Source: Symbiodinium natans | Taxonomy: Eukaryota; Sar; Dinophyceae; Suessiales; Symbiodiniaceae | Assembly (NCBI GenBank): GCA_905221605.1 | Contig: CAJNDS010000347.1 | Coordinates: 780,001-844,000, forward strand | Reading direction: 5' to 3' | DNA: 64,000 nucleotides | Shown: piece after piece, positions 30,446 to 40,448 of the stretch | Layout of the letters: every line of letters starts with the position of its first letter | How positions within the stretch are numbered: position 1 is the stretch's first letter | Position numbers and translations under genes: made by a program | Notes under the pieces: model-generated | Seen by the model: only the letters and a program-made list of their open reading frames with translations | Told to the model about the DNA's origin: nothing | Database searches by the model: none

Positions 30446-30772
30446 GTGACTAGGAGCCCTCAAAGTACCCATCTTTCCCTAAACCCTAGACGCTAGACCC
30501 TAGACCCTAAACCCTAACCCCTAAACCCTACAGAGACGGGCGGGGGGGGGGGGGAGGGGGGGGGAGGGGGGAGGGGGGGGGAGGGGGGGGGAGGGGGGGG
30601 GGAGGGGGGGGGGGGGGGGGGGGGGGAGGGGAGGGGGGGGGAGGGGGAGGGGCAAACCCGACAAACCCAGACCTTTTGGTTGCCCAGGTGACGGGCCCTA
30701 CACCCTAAACCCTAAACCCCAAACCCTGAACCCTGAACCCTAAACTCTAAACCTTTGTGAGCCGAAGCCCAG
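30446..30772. other. Locus C intron with long G/A tract
   Basis: GT-AG by register. The two junctions share a worn direct repeat (GTGACTAGG against GCGAGAAGG). Inside are C-strand heptamers (30478-30530, 30695-30750) and a 115-base tract of only G and A at 30539-30653. Confidence 0.75.
30539..30653. repeat. G/A-only tract
   Basis: Long runs of 4 to over 20 G separated by single A. Such DNA can form G-quadruplexes or triplexes (family knowledge). Assembly across it may be unreliable. Confidence 0.95.
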
Positions 30773-30879
30773 GCGAGAAGGGGAGGCAGTGGCAGCTTGC
30801 CCTTGAGATCTTTGGTGCGATGGCCAGGGCCAAAGTGGACCGCACGGTCGTCAGTTATGCTGCCGCCATCAGCTCGTGC
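30773..30879 (+). CDS. PPR protein exon (locus C)
   Basis: After AGCCCAG|G reads (C)EKGRQWQLALEIFGAMARAK then VDRTVVSYAAAISSC, one full unit and part of the next. It leaves register at a GA donor (TGC|GAGACT). Splicing to 31047 gives ISSCEKDGQWEIS in exact 35-residue spacing. Confidence 0.82.
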
Positions 30880-31046
30880 GAGACTTGCCAAACAGGCATG
30901 TACGACTCATAGGGTTTAGGGTTTAGGGTTTCGTGTTGAGGGTTGAGGGGGACTTAGAGGGTTTAGGGTCTTTGGTTTAGGCATCTCTCCTCCAAACGTG
31001 CGGTTGCTTCAGCTGTTCGCGTCCGTCCCCACGAAGCAAACGTAAG

Positions 31047-31404
31047 GAAAAGGATGGACAGTGGGAGATCTCGGTGCACCTTATGAACTCCATGCCTGGG
31101 GCGAAGCTTAACCCCAATGTCATCAGCTACAGTGCCGCAATCAGCGCCTGCGAGAAGGCTGGGCAGTGGCAGATGGCGGTGCATCTGTTCAGTGCGATGA
31201 TGAAAGCCCGACTGGATGCCGATGTCATCAGCTTCAGTGCTGCCATCAGCTCCTGCGAGAAGGCTGCGCAGTGGCAGTTGGCGGTGCATCTCTTTGATGC
31301 CATGCCTGTCATGAAGGTCGTGCCTAACCTCATAAGCTACAATGCTGTGATGAGCTCCTGCGAGAAGAGCGGGCAGTGGTGGCCGGCAGTGCGACTGCTT
31401 GACG
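31047..31404 (+). CDS. PPR protein exon (locus C)
   Basis: After CGTAAG|G reads EKDGQWEISVHLMNSMPGAK, then units starting NVISYSAAISACEKAGQW, DVISFSAAISSCEKAAQW and NLISYNAVMSSCEKSGQW. Ends within RLLDG at a GA donor (GACG|GAATCT). The apparent stop TAG at 31410 is intronic, because splicing to 31609 gives RLLDGMQSSQLLPDLISF. GAAT is present at both junctions. Confidence 0.85.
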
Positions 31405-31608
31405 GAATCTAGGCCTGGAAGCTAGATTTTGATCTGACTTGGTTCTGTTTCTGAGGATTTTAAAGGGAGCCATCAACTTTACCCCAAAACCCCAAACCCC
31501 AAACCCCAAACCACAAACCCTATTCCCTAAACCCCAAACCCCAAACCCTAAACCCCAAACCCTTAACCCTAAACCCTAAACCCTAACGGGGCTTCATGAG
31601 CAGCTCAG

Positions 31609-31668
31609 GAATGCAAAGCAGCCAGCTTTTGCCAGATCTCATCAGCTTCACGGCTGCCATCAGCTCCT
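31609..31668 (+). CDS. PPR protein exon (locus C)
   Basis: After AGCTCAG|G reads (G)MQSSQLLPDLISFTAAISS and ends one base into a Cys codon at a GC donor (TCCT|GCGCCT). Joining to 31910 restores SSCEKEGQW. Confidence 0.78.
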
Positions 31669-31689
31669 GCGCCTTGCCAAGGGAACTCT

Positions 31690-31800
31690 GCGCATGGAGC
31701 CCTAAACCCTAAACCCTAAACCCTAAACCCTAAACCCTAAACCCTAAACCCTAAACCCTAAACCCCAAACCCTAAACCCTAAACCCTAAACCCTAAACCG
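31690..31800. repeat. CCCTAAA array inside a locus C intron
   Basis: About 14 near-perfect units filling the middle of intron 31669-31909. Confidence 0.93.
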
Positions 31801-31909
31801 CTAAAACGCTTTTGAATTTGAGGTGGCTTACCCTTTTGATACCCCTGTGAGACCTAGTTGTGCGGATTGGCCCTGCTGAATTCTTTTTGGCGTCCATTGC
31901 GGACGTAAG

Positions 31910-31978
31910 GTGAGAAAGAAGGGCAGTGGCAACTGGCGCTGCATCTTTTCAACGCCATGCCCAATGAAGAAACTTGTT
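31910..31978 (+). CDS. PPR protein exon (locus C)
   Basis: After ACGTAAG|G reads (C)EKEGQWQLALHLFNAMPNE. Leaves register at a GA donor (GAA|GAAACT); joining to 32438 gives MPNEEIQPNIISYN. GAAA is shared by the two junctions. Confidence 0.78.
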
Positions 31979-31979
31979 T

Positions 31980-32095
31980 CAAGGGATTCAGACTCGCACC
32001 CCTAAGGCTGCACTGTTGCACCCCAAAAGGTTCCTCTTGATATACTCCTACTATGGCCCTTATATTCCCTTAGGGTTCTTTAAAGAAGGGTCCCC
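31980..32095. mobile_element. MITE family 3 copy in a locus C intron
   Basis: CAAGGGATTCAGACTCGCAC, CCCCTAAGG and TATGGCCCTTATA match the copy at 14451. It begins two bases after the resolved 5' splice site at 31979. Confidence 0.7.
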
Positions 32096-32113
32096 AAACC
32101 TAAGGGTAACAAC

Positions 32114-32229
32114 TTACTTGGAGGTTCATGGTTGCTTATAAGTAGGGATAGAAGCAGGGTAACTATGGCTATCACCCTTATTTAGGGGACTTATTGCCCT
32201 ACTTGTATGTACCCATGAACCTTCAAGTA
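32114..32229. mobile_element. MITE family 1 copy in a locus C intron
   Basis: Left TTACTTGGAGGTTCATGGT, right CCCATGAACCTTCAAGTAG; 116 bases, different core from the 14936 copy. It lies inside intron 31979-32437. Confidence 0.85.
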
Positions 32230-32363
32230 GGGCTTCACGGTAGAGTCCCTTTTGATTGCTCGTGCGTGGGCTGTCCTGGTCAGCTCTCCCTTCTTCTCTT
32301 TGCAGGGGCAAGTTGGCGAAGCTGTTGCGAAGGGTTTAGGGTTTAGGGTGTAAAGGCAAGCCG

Positions 32364-32448
32364 GGAAATCCAGCCTAAACCCTAAACCCTAAACCCTACA
32401 CCCCAAACCCCAAACTCCAAGCCCCAAAAAGCCCAAGGAAATCCAGCC
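32364..32448. repeat. 12-bp direct repeat around a CCCTAAA block
   Basis: GGAAATCCAGCC occurs at 32364-32375 and 32437-32448, separated by 61 bases of CCCTAAA/CCCCAAA units. The right copy spans the 3' splice junction of the exon at 32438. Confidence 0.85.
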
Positions 32449-32520
32449 CAACATCATAAGCTACAACGCCACCATCAGCTCTTGCACAAGGGGCGCTAAG
32501 TGGCAGCTGGCTCTGCACCT
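32438..32520 (+). CDS. PPR protein exon (locus C)
   Basis: After GCCCAAG|G reads EIQPNIISYNATISSCTRG then AKWQLALH, ending two bases into a Leu codon at a GT donor (CACCT|GTCCCT). Joining to 32770 gives LALHLFTSMPKEQ. Confidence 0.78.
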
Positions 32521-32769
32521 GTCCCTTGCAGCCTCAAAAAAGCCCTCAGCGGTGTTCGATTTGTCTGTAACTTTAAGAATCAATAGGGTTTAGGGTTTAG
32601 GGTTTAGGGGTTAGGGGTTAGGGTGTAGGGTTTAGGGTTTAGGGTTAGGGTTTCGGGTTGAACCAACAAATAAGGCTTATAGGGCACAGCATAATCCCTC
32701 GTATGGTTAGAACTTGTAGAAGCATAAGCCAAAGGGTTATGAGGTACGCCATCCCGACCATCCACCAAG

Positions 32770-32823
32770 GTTCACCTCCATGCCCAAAGAGCAGGCAGCA
32801 TCCAGCGCGGTCAATCTCCTCAC
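32770..32823 (+). CDS. Probable next PPR exon (locus C)
   Basis: After CACCAAG|G reads FTSMPKEQAASSAVNLLT in register with the preceding exon. A GT donor (ACG|GTTTGG) follows, but the frame also stays open to 32977, so this could instead be the 3' end of the gene. Confidence 0.5.
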
Positions 32824-33620
32824 GGTTTGGGAGTCGGTTCCTGCGCGTCCACGGGTGAATGCCCTGAAAGACCCTTCTGCCTTACTAAGCCCTAGACCCG
32901 AAACCCTGGGCCCTGCGCAATCCCCAGAGACCCTAGAGCAACATGCTTTTCAAGAAAGAAGTACGCTCAATAACTAGGCTACGTATCCACTTTTAAAAGG
33001 TAAAGGCACCAAACAAAATGCCCAGGACAGCCCGGAACGCCAAACCCCAGAAACGCGCAAGGGCTCAGCCTCTGTGGTTTAAGGTTTGGGGCATCAGATG
33101 CCAAGCTGTCACGTTTCGAGAGCTTACGAATATGACGTCTAAAACTCCTAAAGTTCACTTTCCTGTTTAAGACCATCAGAGAAGCTTGTGAGTTGTAAAG
33201 AAGGTCCTTTCGACGTGGATTGGGTTTCCAGTAGGCTACCGGCAGCGCTTGGCATGGCCAGCGCCTGCCGCCCCGGTTCGGGATGTAGGGAGTCCCTCTG
33301 AGGTTTCAGGGGAGCCCTGAGCCCTCGCGTGAGATGTCGGCTCTCCATGCAACACCTCTAGCATGAACGAAAAGGTTTAGGGTGCAAAGCCTTGCCCCTT
33401 CGACCCTAAGCCCCAAGCCCTGAACCCGAAACCCTAAACCCGACTCCCTAAACCCTAGGACTCGGAACCTCCTCCGTCCCCCTTCCCACCCCTCAAGGTT
33501 TGCAGCAAGGCGATGTCCTTGGGGAGTACCAGGCTTTCGAGGGAGCTGGAGCTGTGTGGCCAGGCCTGCAAGTTGTGGGACTTTTGGATCCCTGATAGGT
33601 CTAGGAAAGAATAACAACTT
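32824..33620. other. No gene supported
   Basis: Single-copy-looking DNA with a few CCCTAAA units at 33415-33460. ORFs on both strands overlap; no motif was recognised. Confidence 0.5.
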
Positions 33621-33624
33621 ATGT

Positions 33625-33690
33625 GAATATATATATATATATATACATGTATATATATATATGTATATATATCTATGTGTGAATATGAAT
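33625..33690. repeat. AT microsatellite
   Basis: TA dinucleotides with occasional C and G over about 65 bases. Confidence 0.95.
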
Positions 33691-33809
33691 ATAAGCTTTA
33701 CTCCCCAAGGCAAGGCAGATTCCGCTCGCGTGGGTTTCCGGGACGTGCCTCCCAGTGCTGCATCGATGGCGGTGGCTGGGCTTCTGCTTTTGCGAGTTTG
33801 CTTTTTTGT

Positions 33810-35192
33810 TTCTGGGTTTAGGGTTTAGGGTTTAGGTTTTAGCGTTTAGCGTTAGGGTTTTGGGTTTTGTTTCTGAGGTGCGGGTGTGGGGTTGAAGAGG
33901 GGGCTTCTGTGGGCGTGGCCGAATGCAGTTGATGAAATTCTACACCCCTACAACCTCAACTCTGCACCCTTCACCCTTCACCCTACACCCTACACCCTAC
34001 ATACACTACACCCTAAACCCTAAACCCTAAACCCTAACCCCTGAACCCCTGAACCCCTGGATCCCTAAACCCCTGAACCCTAAGCCCTAAGCCCTAAGCG
34101 CTAAGAGTGCTGGGTTTCCTGCTAATCCTCAGACAGGCGAGGCGCTGGCTCGCAGAGGTCTTGCCGCCACTTCCCAGTCGGCAAAAAAGCAAGGGCGCAG
34201 GACTTAAGGTTTGGGGTTTAGGGTTTGGGGTTCAGGGTTTAGGGTTTAGGGTTTGTAGTTTCAGGGTTTCAGTTTTCAGGGTCGGGGTTTCAGGGTTTAG
34301 GCTTGAGGGCGGTTTTTTGGAAGGGTTGAATTTATCAAGGGTTTCAGCGCTTCGGATAGGTTTCAGGGGAAGCCGCGAGCGCCTGTTTCGTGAGGGAACA
34401 GACTGTAAACGTCACCATGGCTTCAGGTTTATTCCTAAACCCTAAACCCTAAACCCTAAACCCTCGACTCTGAACTATGGTTCAGGTTTGGGCTTAGGGA
34501 TGCCTGCAAGCAGGTTGAGCTCGGGTTGGTTTAGAGGTTTGGGGTTTAGGGGTTTAGGGTTTTGGGGTTTGGGGTTTGGGGTTTAGGGTCCTGGGTCACA
34601 GGGTCGAGCGTTTAGGGCCTCAGGTTTTTCGGTTTACAGTATGGCTTCAGGGTTTCAGGTTTTTTTGGTTTAGCGTTTCAAGGTTTTGGGTTTAGGGCTC
34701 TTTGCTAGTTGAGTGTAGGAATTTAAGGTTGCAAGGGGGAGTTCCTGATGCGTTTGAGTCGAAGGGTCTGGAGCTTGGGGTAGACGGACCTTGAACCCTC
34801 AATCCCCAAACCCTAAACCCTCAACCCTCAACCCCAAAGCTAAATCCCCTAACCCTAAACCCTAAACCCTAAACCCTAAACCCTAAACCCTAAACCCTAA
34901 ACCCTAAACCCTAAACCCTAAACCCTAAACCCTAAACCCTAAACCCTAAATCCTAAATCCCTAATCCCTAACCCCTAAGCCCGAATCCCTAAATCCCTAA
35001 ATCCCCAAAATCACCCTAAACTCAAGCCCAAGAGAACCAGATGCAGGTCCTGCTGATCCGCGGCCTCCCACTTTCGCCCCCACCATCAAGAAAGGTGATG
35101 TGCCCAAGGACACCCAGCTCACTTGTAGGGTTTAGGGTTTAGGGTTTAGGGTTTAAGGTATAGTGCTTCGGGATTTAGTCTCTTCGGGCTCA
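33810..35192. repeat. Heptamer-rich region
   Basis: TTTAGGG at 33815-33860, CCCTACA/CCCTAAA at 33970-34105, TTTAGGG variants at 34205-34260, CCCTAAA at 34434-34465, T/G-rich units at 34530-34700, then a perfect CCCTAAA array at 34852-34950 and TTTAGGG at 35125-35160. The ORF at 34107-34445 runs through the repeats and is not supported. Confidence 0.8.
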
Positions 35193-35318
35193 AACTGGGT
35201 TCTGGAGTACTATAACAGTAGACTATACATTAATACTTTTTGGTTCTGGGTTCCCATTATATATAGCTACTTATACCTAAAAGGTGTGTACGTTTGTCCA
35301 GGGTCTACTCCAAAGTAG
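35193..35318. mobile_element. MITE-like family 5
   Basis: AACTGGGTTCTGGAGTAC, TTTTTGGTTCTGGGTTCC, then CAGGGTCTACTCCAAAGTAG. The copy at 56070 shares all three blocks in the same order and starts three bases after a resolved 5' splice site. Confidence 0.8.
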
Positions 35319-35519
35319 GGCAAAGGTTAGGGTGTAGGAGTTCTGGGGTTTGCTGGTTTGTCGGGGGGGGGGAGGGGTTGTGTGTTAATTTGATCGAAGG
35401 CAAGATGCTGACAGACCAAATCACAGAAGCTTCAAGGCCGAGACCTCTAAACACCCTAACCCTCAACCCTAAACCATAAACCGTAAACCCTAAACCCATA
35501 CCCTAAACCCTAAACCCTG

Positions 35520-35582
35520 CCTAGGGTTCAGCTTTGGCAGCTTTGGGGAGAGAGGGAGGAGAGGGAGGAGAGGGAGGAGAGG
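35520..35582. repeat. GGGAGGAGA minisatellite
   Basis: Four to five tandem copies of a 9-mer GGGAGGAGA. Confidence 0.85.
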
Positions 35583-35691
35583 GAGGAGGGAAAGCACCAC
35601 GACGTCGGCCTCTTGAGCATCTGTCGTGAACAAGACTTGCCCTGTGCAACCCCCAGGGGGCACGCTTGTAGTACAAATTTAGGAAATCCGG

Positions 35692-35801
35692 TTGGGATGT
35701 TCTTCCTTTTACTAGCAGTCCTTAATAGGGATTATAGTACCCCCCCCCCCCCCCCTTATGATCGCTATTCAGGACTGTTCGCATGAGGGGGAACATCTCA
35801 A
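35692..35801. mobile_element. MITE family 2 copy
   Basis: Left TTGGGATGTTCTTCCTTTTA, right GGGGGAACATCTCAA, core AATAGGGATTATAGTACC followed by a C run of 15 or more. Confidence 0.85.
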
Positions 35802-35889
35802 AATACAGGTATCAGAATGGCCTTGCTTCGTGTGGCTTTGGGGTGCCTTGTTGCATGGCGGTACTGACACTGGCCCCGCTGTGCAGCAG

Positions 35890-35952
35890 GAGTACACGCT
35901 GCAGCGCTACTACACCGCCGCTGACATCGCCCTGGGCCCAGACGCCCCTTAA
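35890..35952 (+). CDS. Candidate exon, unknown
   Basis: After GTGCAGCAG|G reads EYTLQRYYTAADIALGPDA then P and a stop. Composition is coding-like and the acceptor fits. Not recognised. Confidence 0.3.
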   Translation, partial: EYTLQRYYTAADIALGPDAP

Positions 35953-37231
35953 AGTCCGAAGCCGCACCTGGTTTGTGGTTTAGGGTCTCAACCCTAAACT
36001 CCTAAGGTCTTACACTCCAAAACTCGTGAACTCTAAACCCTAAACCCTAAACCCTAAACCCTAGACCCTAAACCCAAAACCCCAAAACCCCAAAACCCCA
36101 GAACCCCACAACCCCAAAACCCCAAAACCCAAAAACCCCAAAACCCTAAACCCCAAAACCCTAAACCCCAAACCCTCTGGTGAGGCTCCCATTGACTACA
36201 AGAGTACAGCAAAACGGAGACCCAATTTGCCCTTGGGCCGGGAAGAGCAGCCCGTGCTAGTGCTAGCATATGGTTTAGGCTCTAGGCATAAGGTTAGGAA
36301 GCTTTCTGGGGGGTCTTTTCAAGGGGAATTCTACTGAACAATTTGGGGGGTCTAGAGGAATACCCCAATGTGTGTGTCCCATATGGCGAAGCACCTTCTG
36401 CACACACTGAGTGGTCAGGTCTCGGTCAGGCTTGACCATCCCCCAGGAAAGCCCAACTTCTAAGCCCTAAATTCTAGAGCCCTAAACCCTAAACCCTAAG
36501 CCCTAAGCCCTAAGCCCTAAGCCCTAAGCCCTCAGCCCTCAGCCCTAAACACAATCACACGTAGACCATCTAGCACGAGCCGCTGTCCTCCTGCGTGCAG
36601 CTGCATATCGGCTCCGAGAATTGGTGATTTGCCATCTAGCGGAGGAGGCCAACGCTTTCCTGGAGCCTGCCTACCCGTATCGGTTTAGGGTAAAGGGTTT
36701 AGGGTTTAGGGTTTAGGGTTTAGGGTTTAGGCTTTAGGCTTTAGGCTTTAAGGTTTAAGGTTTAAGGTTTAGGGCATCGCAGGCATGCTGCTCCCCAGGT
36801 GTGAGGAGGAGTCTAAGTGTTGATGCCTGCAATGCAGGTTTTGGGGTATTTAGGGCCTAGAGTTTGTGGTTACCTAAACTCCTAAGCCCCCAAACCCCTA
36901 AACCGTAAACCCTACACCCTAACCCCTAAACCTCTAAACACTCTCAACCCTAAAGCCTAAACCCTAATCCCTAAACCGTAAACTCTAAACCGTAAACCCT
37001 ACACCCACACCCAGATGAAAGCATGGGCCAGTCGTGCATCCAGACTGCACGGTACGCCGCTGCTGGAGAGGCCTCGCGCCCGAAAATCTTGACCTTAGGG
37101 CTCAGAATACCGCACAGGCCTAAACCCTAAACCCTAAACCCTAAACCCTATACCCGAAACCCTAAACCCTAAACCTAAACCCTCAACCCTAAACCCTAAA
37201 CCCTAACCCCTACGGCTCTGTGACGCGCTGA
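35953..37231. repeat. Heptamer arrays with unassigned islands
   Basis: CCCTAAA/CCCCAAAA at 36035-36175, CCCTAAG at 36478-36550, TTTAGGG at 36685-36770, C-strand mixes at 36880-37010 and 37118-37212. The island 37012-37089 (after CACCCAG|) reads MKAWASRASRLHGTPLLERP and may be an exon. The island 36580-36680 is GC-rich without a clear call. Confidence 0.7.
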
Positions 37232-37747
37232 GAAAGGCGAGGCTGATGGTTCTTTTTTCGTATTTTTTCTGGTTTTTGTTTCGTATTTTTTATTGTTTCA
37301 GGTGAACCCTAAACCCTAAACCCTAAACCCTAAACCCTAAACCCTAAACCCTAAACCCTAAACCCTAAACCCTAAACCCTAAACCCTAAACCCTAAACTA
37401 AACCCTAAACCCTAAACCCTAAACCCTAAACCCTAAACCCTAAACCCTAAACCCTAAACCCTAAACCCTAAACCCTAAACCCTAAACCCTAAACCCTAAA
37501 CCCAAAACCCTAAACCCTAAACCCTAACCCCTAAACCTAAACCCTAAACCCTAAACCCTAAACCCTAAACCCTAAACCCTAAACCCTAAACCCTAAACCC
37601 TAAACCCTAAACCCTAAACCCTAAACCCTAAACCCTAAACCCTAACCCTAAAGCCTAAACCCTAAACCCTAAACCCTAAACCCATGAAAATACGAAAAAA
37701 AAACCAGAAAAAATACGAAAAAAAAACCTGGACCCGAAAGGCGAGGC
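37232..37747. mobile_element. Introner-like element filled with about 50 CCCTAAA units
   Basis: Outermost is a 12-bp direct repeat, GAAAGGCGAGGC, at 37232-37243 and 37736-37747. Next come imperfect terminal inverted repeats of about 45 bases (left TTTTTTCGTATTTTTTCTGG; right CCAGAAAAAATACGAAAAAA). The core, 37308-37682, is the longest heptamer array in the window. Each direct repeat contains AAAG|GC, so a GC donor and AG acceptor would remove the element exactly. The flanking sequence is open (CDALRK|ARPSAPQ), which is weak evidence for an exon. Confidence 0.8.
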
Positions 37748-37834
37748 CTTCAGCGCCTCAGTCTTGTTATCCGAAGCACTAAATCCAGGCTCGAAGGTCT
37801 GAAACCAAAGGGTTCAGGCCTCAGTGCCAAAAGG

Positions 37835-38005
37835 GTTTAGGGTTCAGGGTTCAGGTTTAGGGTTCAGGGTTTAGGGTTTAGGGTTTTGGGTTTAGGGTTT
37901 AGGGTTTAGTGTCTAGGGTGTACGGGTGTAGGGGTTTAGGGGTTTAGGGGTTTAGGGGTTTAGGGGTTTAGGGGTTTAGGGTTCAGGGGTTTAGGGCTTA
38001 TCTGC
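37835..38005. repeat. TTTAGGG and TTTAGGGG array
   Basis: G-strand heptamers, then seven TTTAGGGG octamers at 37925-37975. Confidence 0.92.
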
Positions 38006-38705
38006 GGTGTGCTTTGGGATTTTTTTTCATGTCTCTTCTTTCCTTGTAAGGGAGCCTGTTGAGAGACGGTTTTCAAAGGGCTTGAGGCACAACTCAGTTG
38101 TGGTCTTCAAGGATTTTCAGGCGACAAGGGCTGTACAAGGCTCCAAAATCCTACGCCCCCACAACTCCTTAATGCGTCTGCTTTAGAGTTTAGGGTTTAT
38201 GGTATACGAAGCAGGGTTCTTTTTCACGGCTATGTGGCAAACATTGTAAGCTAATGAAGGAAGAAAAGACCCCCTCAAACCCGCGATCGGCGCCTTCATA
38301 ATATGGCTCTAGCGTAAATTGTATGGCTTCCAGTTTTGGTATCTTAACTTAAGTTCTTTCTCAGCGATCCAGTCAACCCATGTACTCCGCGTACAGTCCC
38401 TATAGAATTCGAGACCTACCCAGCAATCCATTCTTATTTACTAGGCCCTATACCCCAAATCCCAAACCCCTACCCCCAAAACCCTAAACCCTGAACCCTG
38501 AACCCTGAGCCCTCATCCCTAAACCCCCTATACTACGTTTTCGAATTTCGCGGTTGCCAGCCCCTCACCTCGTGTCAGGCTCCTATGCCTGCCACGCAAC
38601 CCGAGCGGTGAGGCAGAGTGGGAGTTTACGACAGTAAGGGGCCCCTAAAACAAGCCCGCCCAAATAGTAGGATTCCCATATAATCCCCAAGAAGGTACCT
38701 CTATT
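38006..38705. other. No gene supported
   Basis: AT-richer unassigned DNA; CCCTGAA units at 38470-38520. Confidence 0.5.
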
Positions 38706-38790
38706 GTCGGAAACCCCCATGTTGGGGGTCTCTGAAAATACGGTACCCTGTTTTGGGGTTCCCATTAGAAGGGCTATAGTATCCTGGGAT
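38706..38790. mobile_element. MITE-like family 7 copy
   Basis: GGGGGTCTCTGAAAATACGG, GTACCC, then GGGGTTCCCATTAGAAGGG. The order of blocks matches the intron of the hydrolase gene at 60125-60215 and the stretch at 43146-43240. Confidence 0.6.
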
Positions 38791-40324
38791 CTTGTATTTG
38801 GGGAAATGGATTCATGCCCGGATCACAGCTTTCGCTAGCCAGGTCTCTCCGCCTGAGCCCTAAGGCATTGGTACTCTCTCTCGCTGACTCGAGGCTGATC
38901 TTCTGCCCCCGGGCCCTTTCTACCGTATCGAGGCCTTTAAACCCTATACCCTAGACCCCAATCCCCCGAAGCTTCCCTCGCCCAGGCCCTGACCCCAGAA
39001 TCCTGACTCGACTCCTCCCTAAAGTGATGAGCCTCCGGTGGGTATTTCCCAAGAAAGGGGTAACCTTCGTGTACCCCCAAAATCGCACAATCCTTCTGGT
39101 AGCAACCCCCCCCCCCCCCAAAAAAAAAAAAACAAAAACAGAGGGTACCCCCATCTTCGGAAACCTCCCCCAGGTGTTTCGGCGCGCCATGGCGCCAGAT
39201 CTCCCGCCGCTTGGCCGATGGAGCTTGCAGGGTTCCCAGAGGCTCCGGTACCCCTTAAGGACGATTCCTGAAAGTCTAAGAGGGTTCCTTATGGTCTAAG
39301 AAATATTCCTTAGTTAAGGGGTACTGGAGTCTCTGGGTTGAGGGCTTTGGGGCCATGGAAGTCTTGAAGCCTAAACCCTAAACCCCAAACCCCAAACCCT
39401 AAACCGTTGAACCCGAAACATCCCTGAGGCCAGAAAATACCCTCACTCAGACCGCTTGCCCCAAGCTCCCGAGCCCCAGCAAAGCCAGCGCACCAGCACA
39501 TTCGATCAGAAGATCCTTAATCCGACTAGGGTTGAAGGTTGAGGGTTTAGGGTTTGGGGTTAGGGTGTAGGGGGTTTAGCTGCAGCGTAAAACCCCCCCC
39601 AAAGCCAAAATCACATGCGCTGTGCAGCCCTGCCACTATTTGAGGAACCCTAAAGCTACGCAACCCCCCCCCAGAAGGCCTCGGCGCCTCCGCGCCCCCC
39701 CCCCCCCCCCCGTCGCAAGGTCGCTCCACACCGGCCCAGTGGCATCCGCCCTGTTGCAGGTCTGTCCCCATGATGGCCTATTGCCAGACCCCAAGCCTGA
39801 AACGATGCGTTTAAGGCATCTAGACTATGAAGTCGCTAGGGTTTCTCATAGATTTGGGGAGTTTGTGGTTGAGCCCAAGAGGTACCTAATAGATGTGGGG
39901 CTCAAGGGCAGAGAAAGGTTTCCCTAAGTATTGCCCTACTACGACTTCAGGTCTTCGGTGCAGGCCTGCACCCCAAAAGCCGCGTCTGAAACCCAGAGCT
40001 CTAAATAAACCCTCAGGTTTAGGGTTTAGGGTTTGGGGTTTAGGGTTTAGGGTTTAGGGTTTATGGTTTAGGGGGTAGGGGGTAGAGTTGAAAACCCCCA
40101 GGTTTAGGGCTTAGGGCTTGGGGCTTTGGAGGGCGGCTGCAAGGTTGGTATGGGCAACGTTTGTGCTCGCAGTTTTGGTCGTAGTTGACTTGACATCGGA
40201 GAGTTCTAGGCTTCTGGGGGGAGGGGGGGTTAAGGTGCAAGGCTCAGGGTTCAGGGACCCTAAACCCTAAATCCTAAACCCTAAATCCTAAACCCTAAAC
40301 CCTAAACCCGAAACCCTAAACCAC
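38791..40324. other. Repeats and unassigned DNA
   Basis: C/A run at 39108-39135, MITE-7-like fragments around 39040-39180, C run at 39696-39711, TTTAGGG at 40015-40075, CCCTAAA at 40258-40320. ORFs at 39024-39299 and 39622-39927 have no motif and run through low-complexity tracts. Confidence 0.5.
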
Positions 40325-40448
40325 GCGGACGGTCGGCTGTTCAGAGCTGGGCCCAGTCTCCCGCACACCCATGCTCGCGGCAGGACCTCAGGCGCGAGAG
40401 CAGACCGGACTTAGTCTGGAGCCTGCTGCAGCTCCTCGGACCCAACCT
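40325..40448 (+). CDS. Candidate PPR-like island
   Basis: GC-rich island between a CCCTAAA and a TTTAGGG array. One frame reads QDLRRESRPDLVWSLLQLLG, which resembles the PDVxxxxxLL part of a PPR unit but is two residues short. Could be an upstream exon of locus D. Confidence 0.25.

Noticed and set aside
37308-37682. Long CCCTAAA array as a true telomere
   Set aside because: It is internal, bounded on both sides by inverted repeats and a 12-bp duplication, with ordinary sequence beyond.
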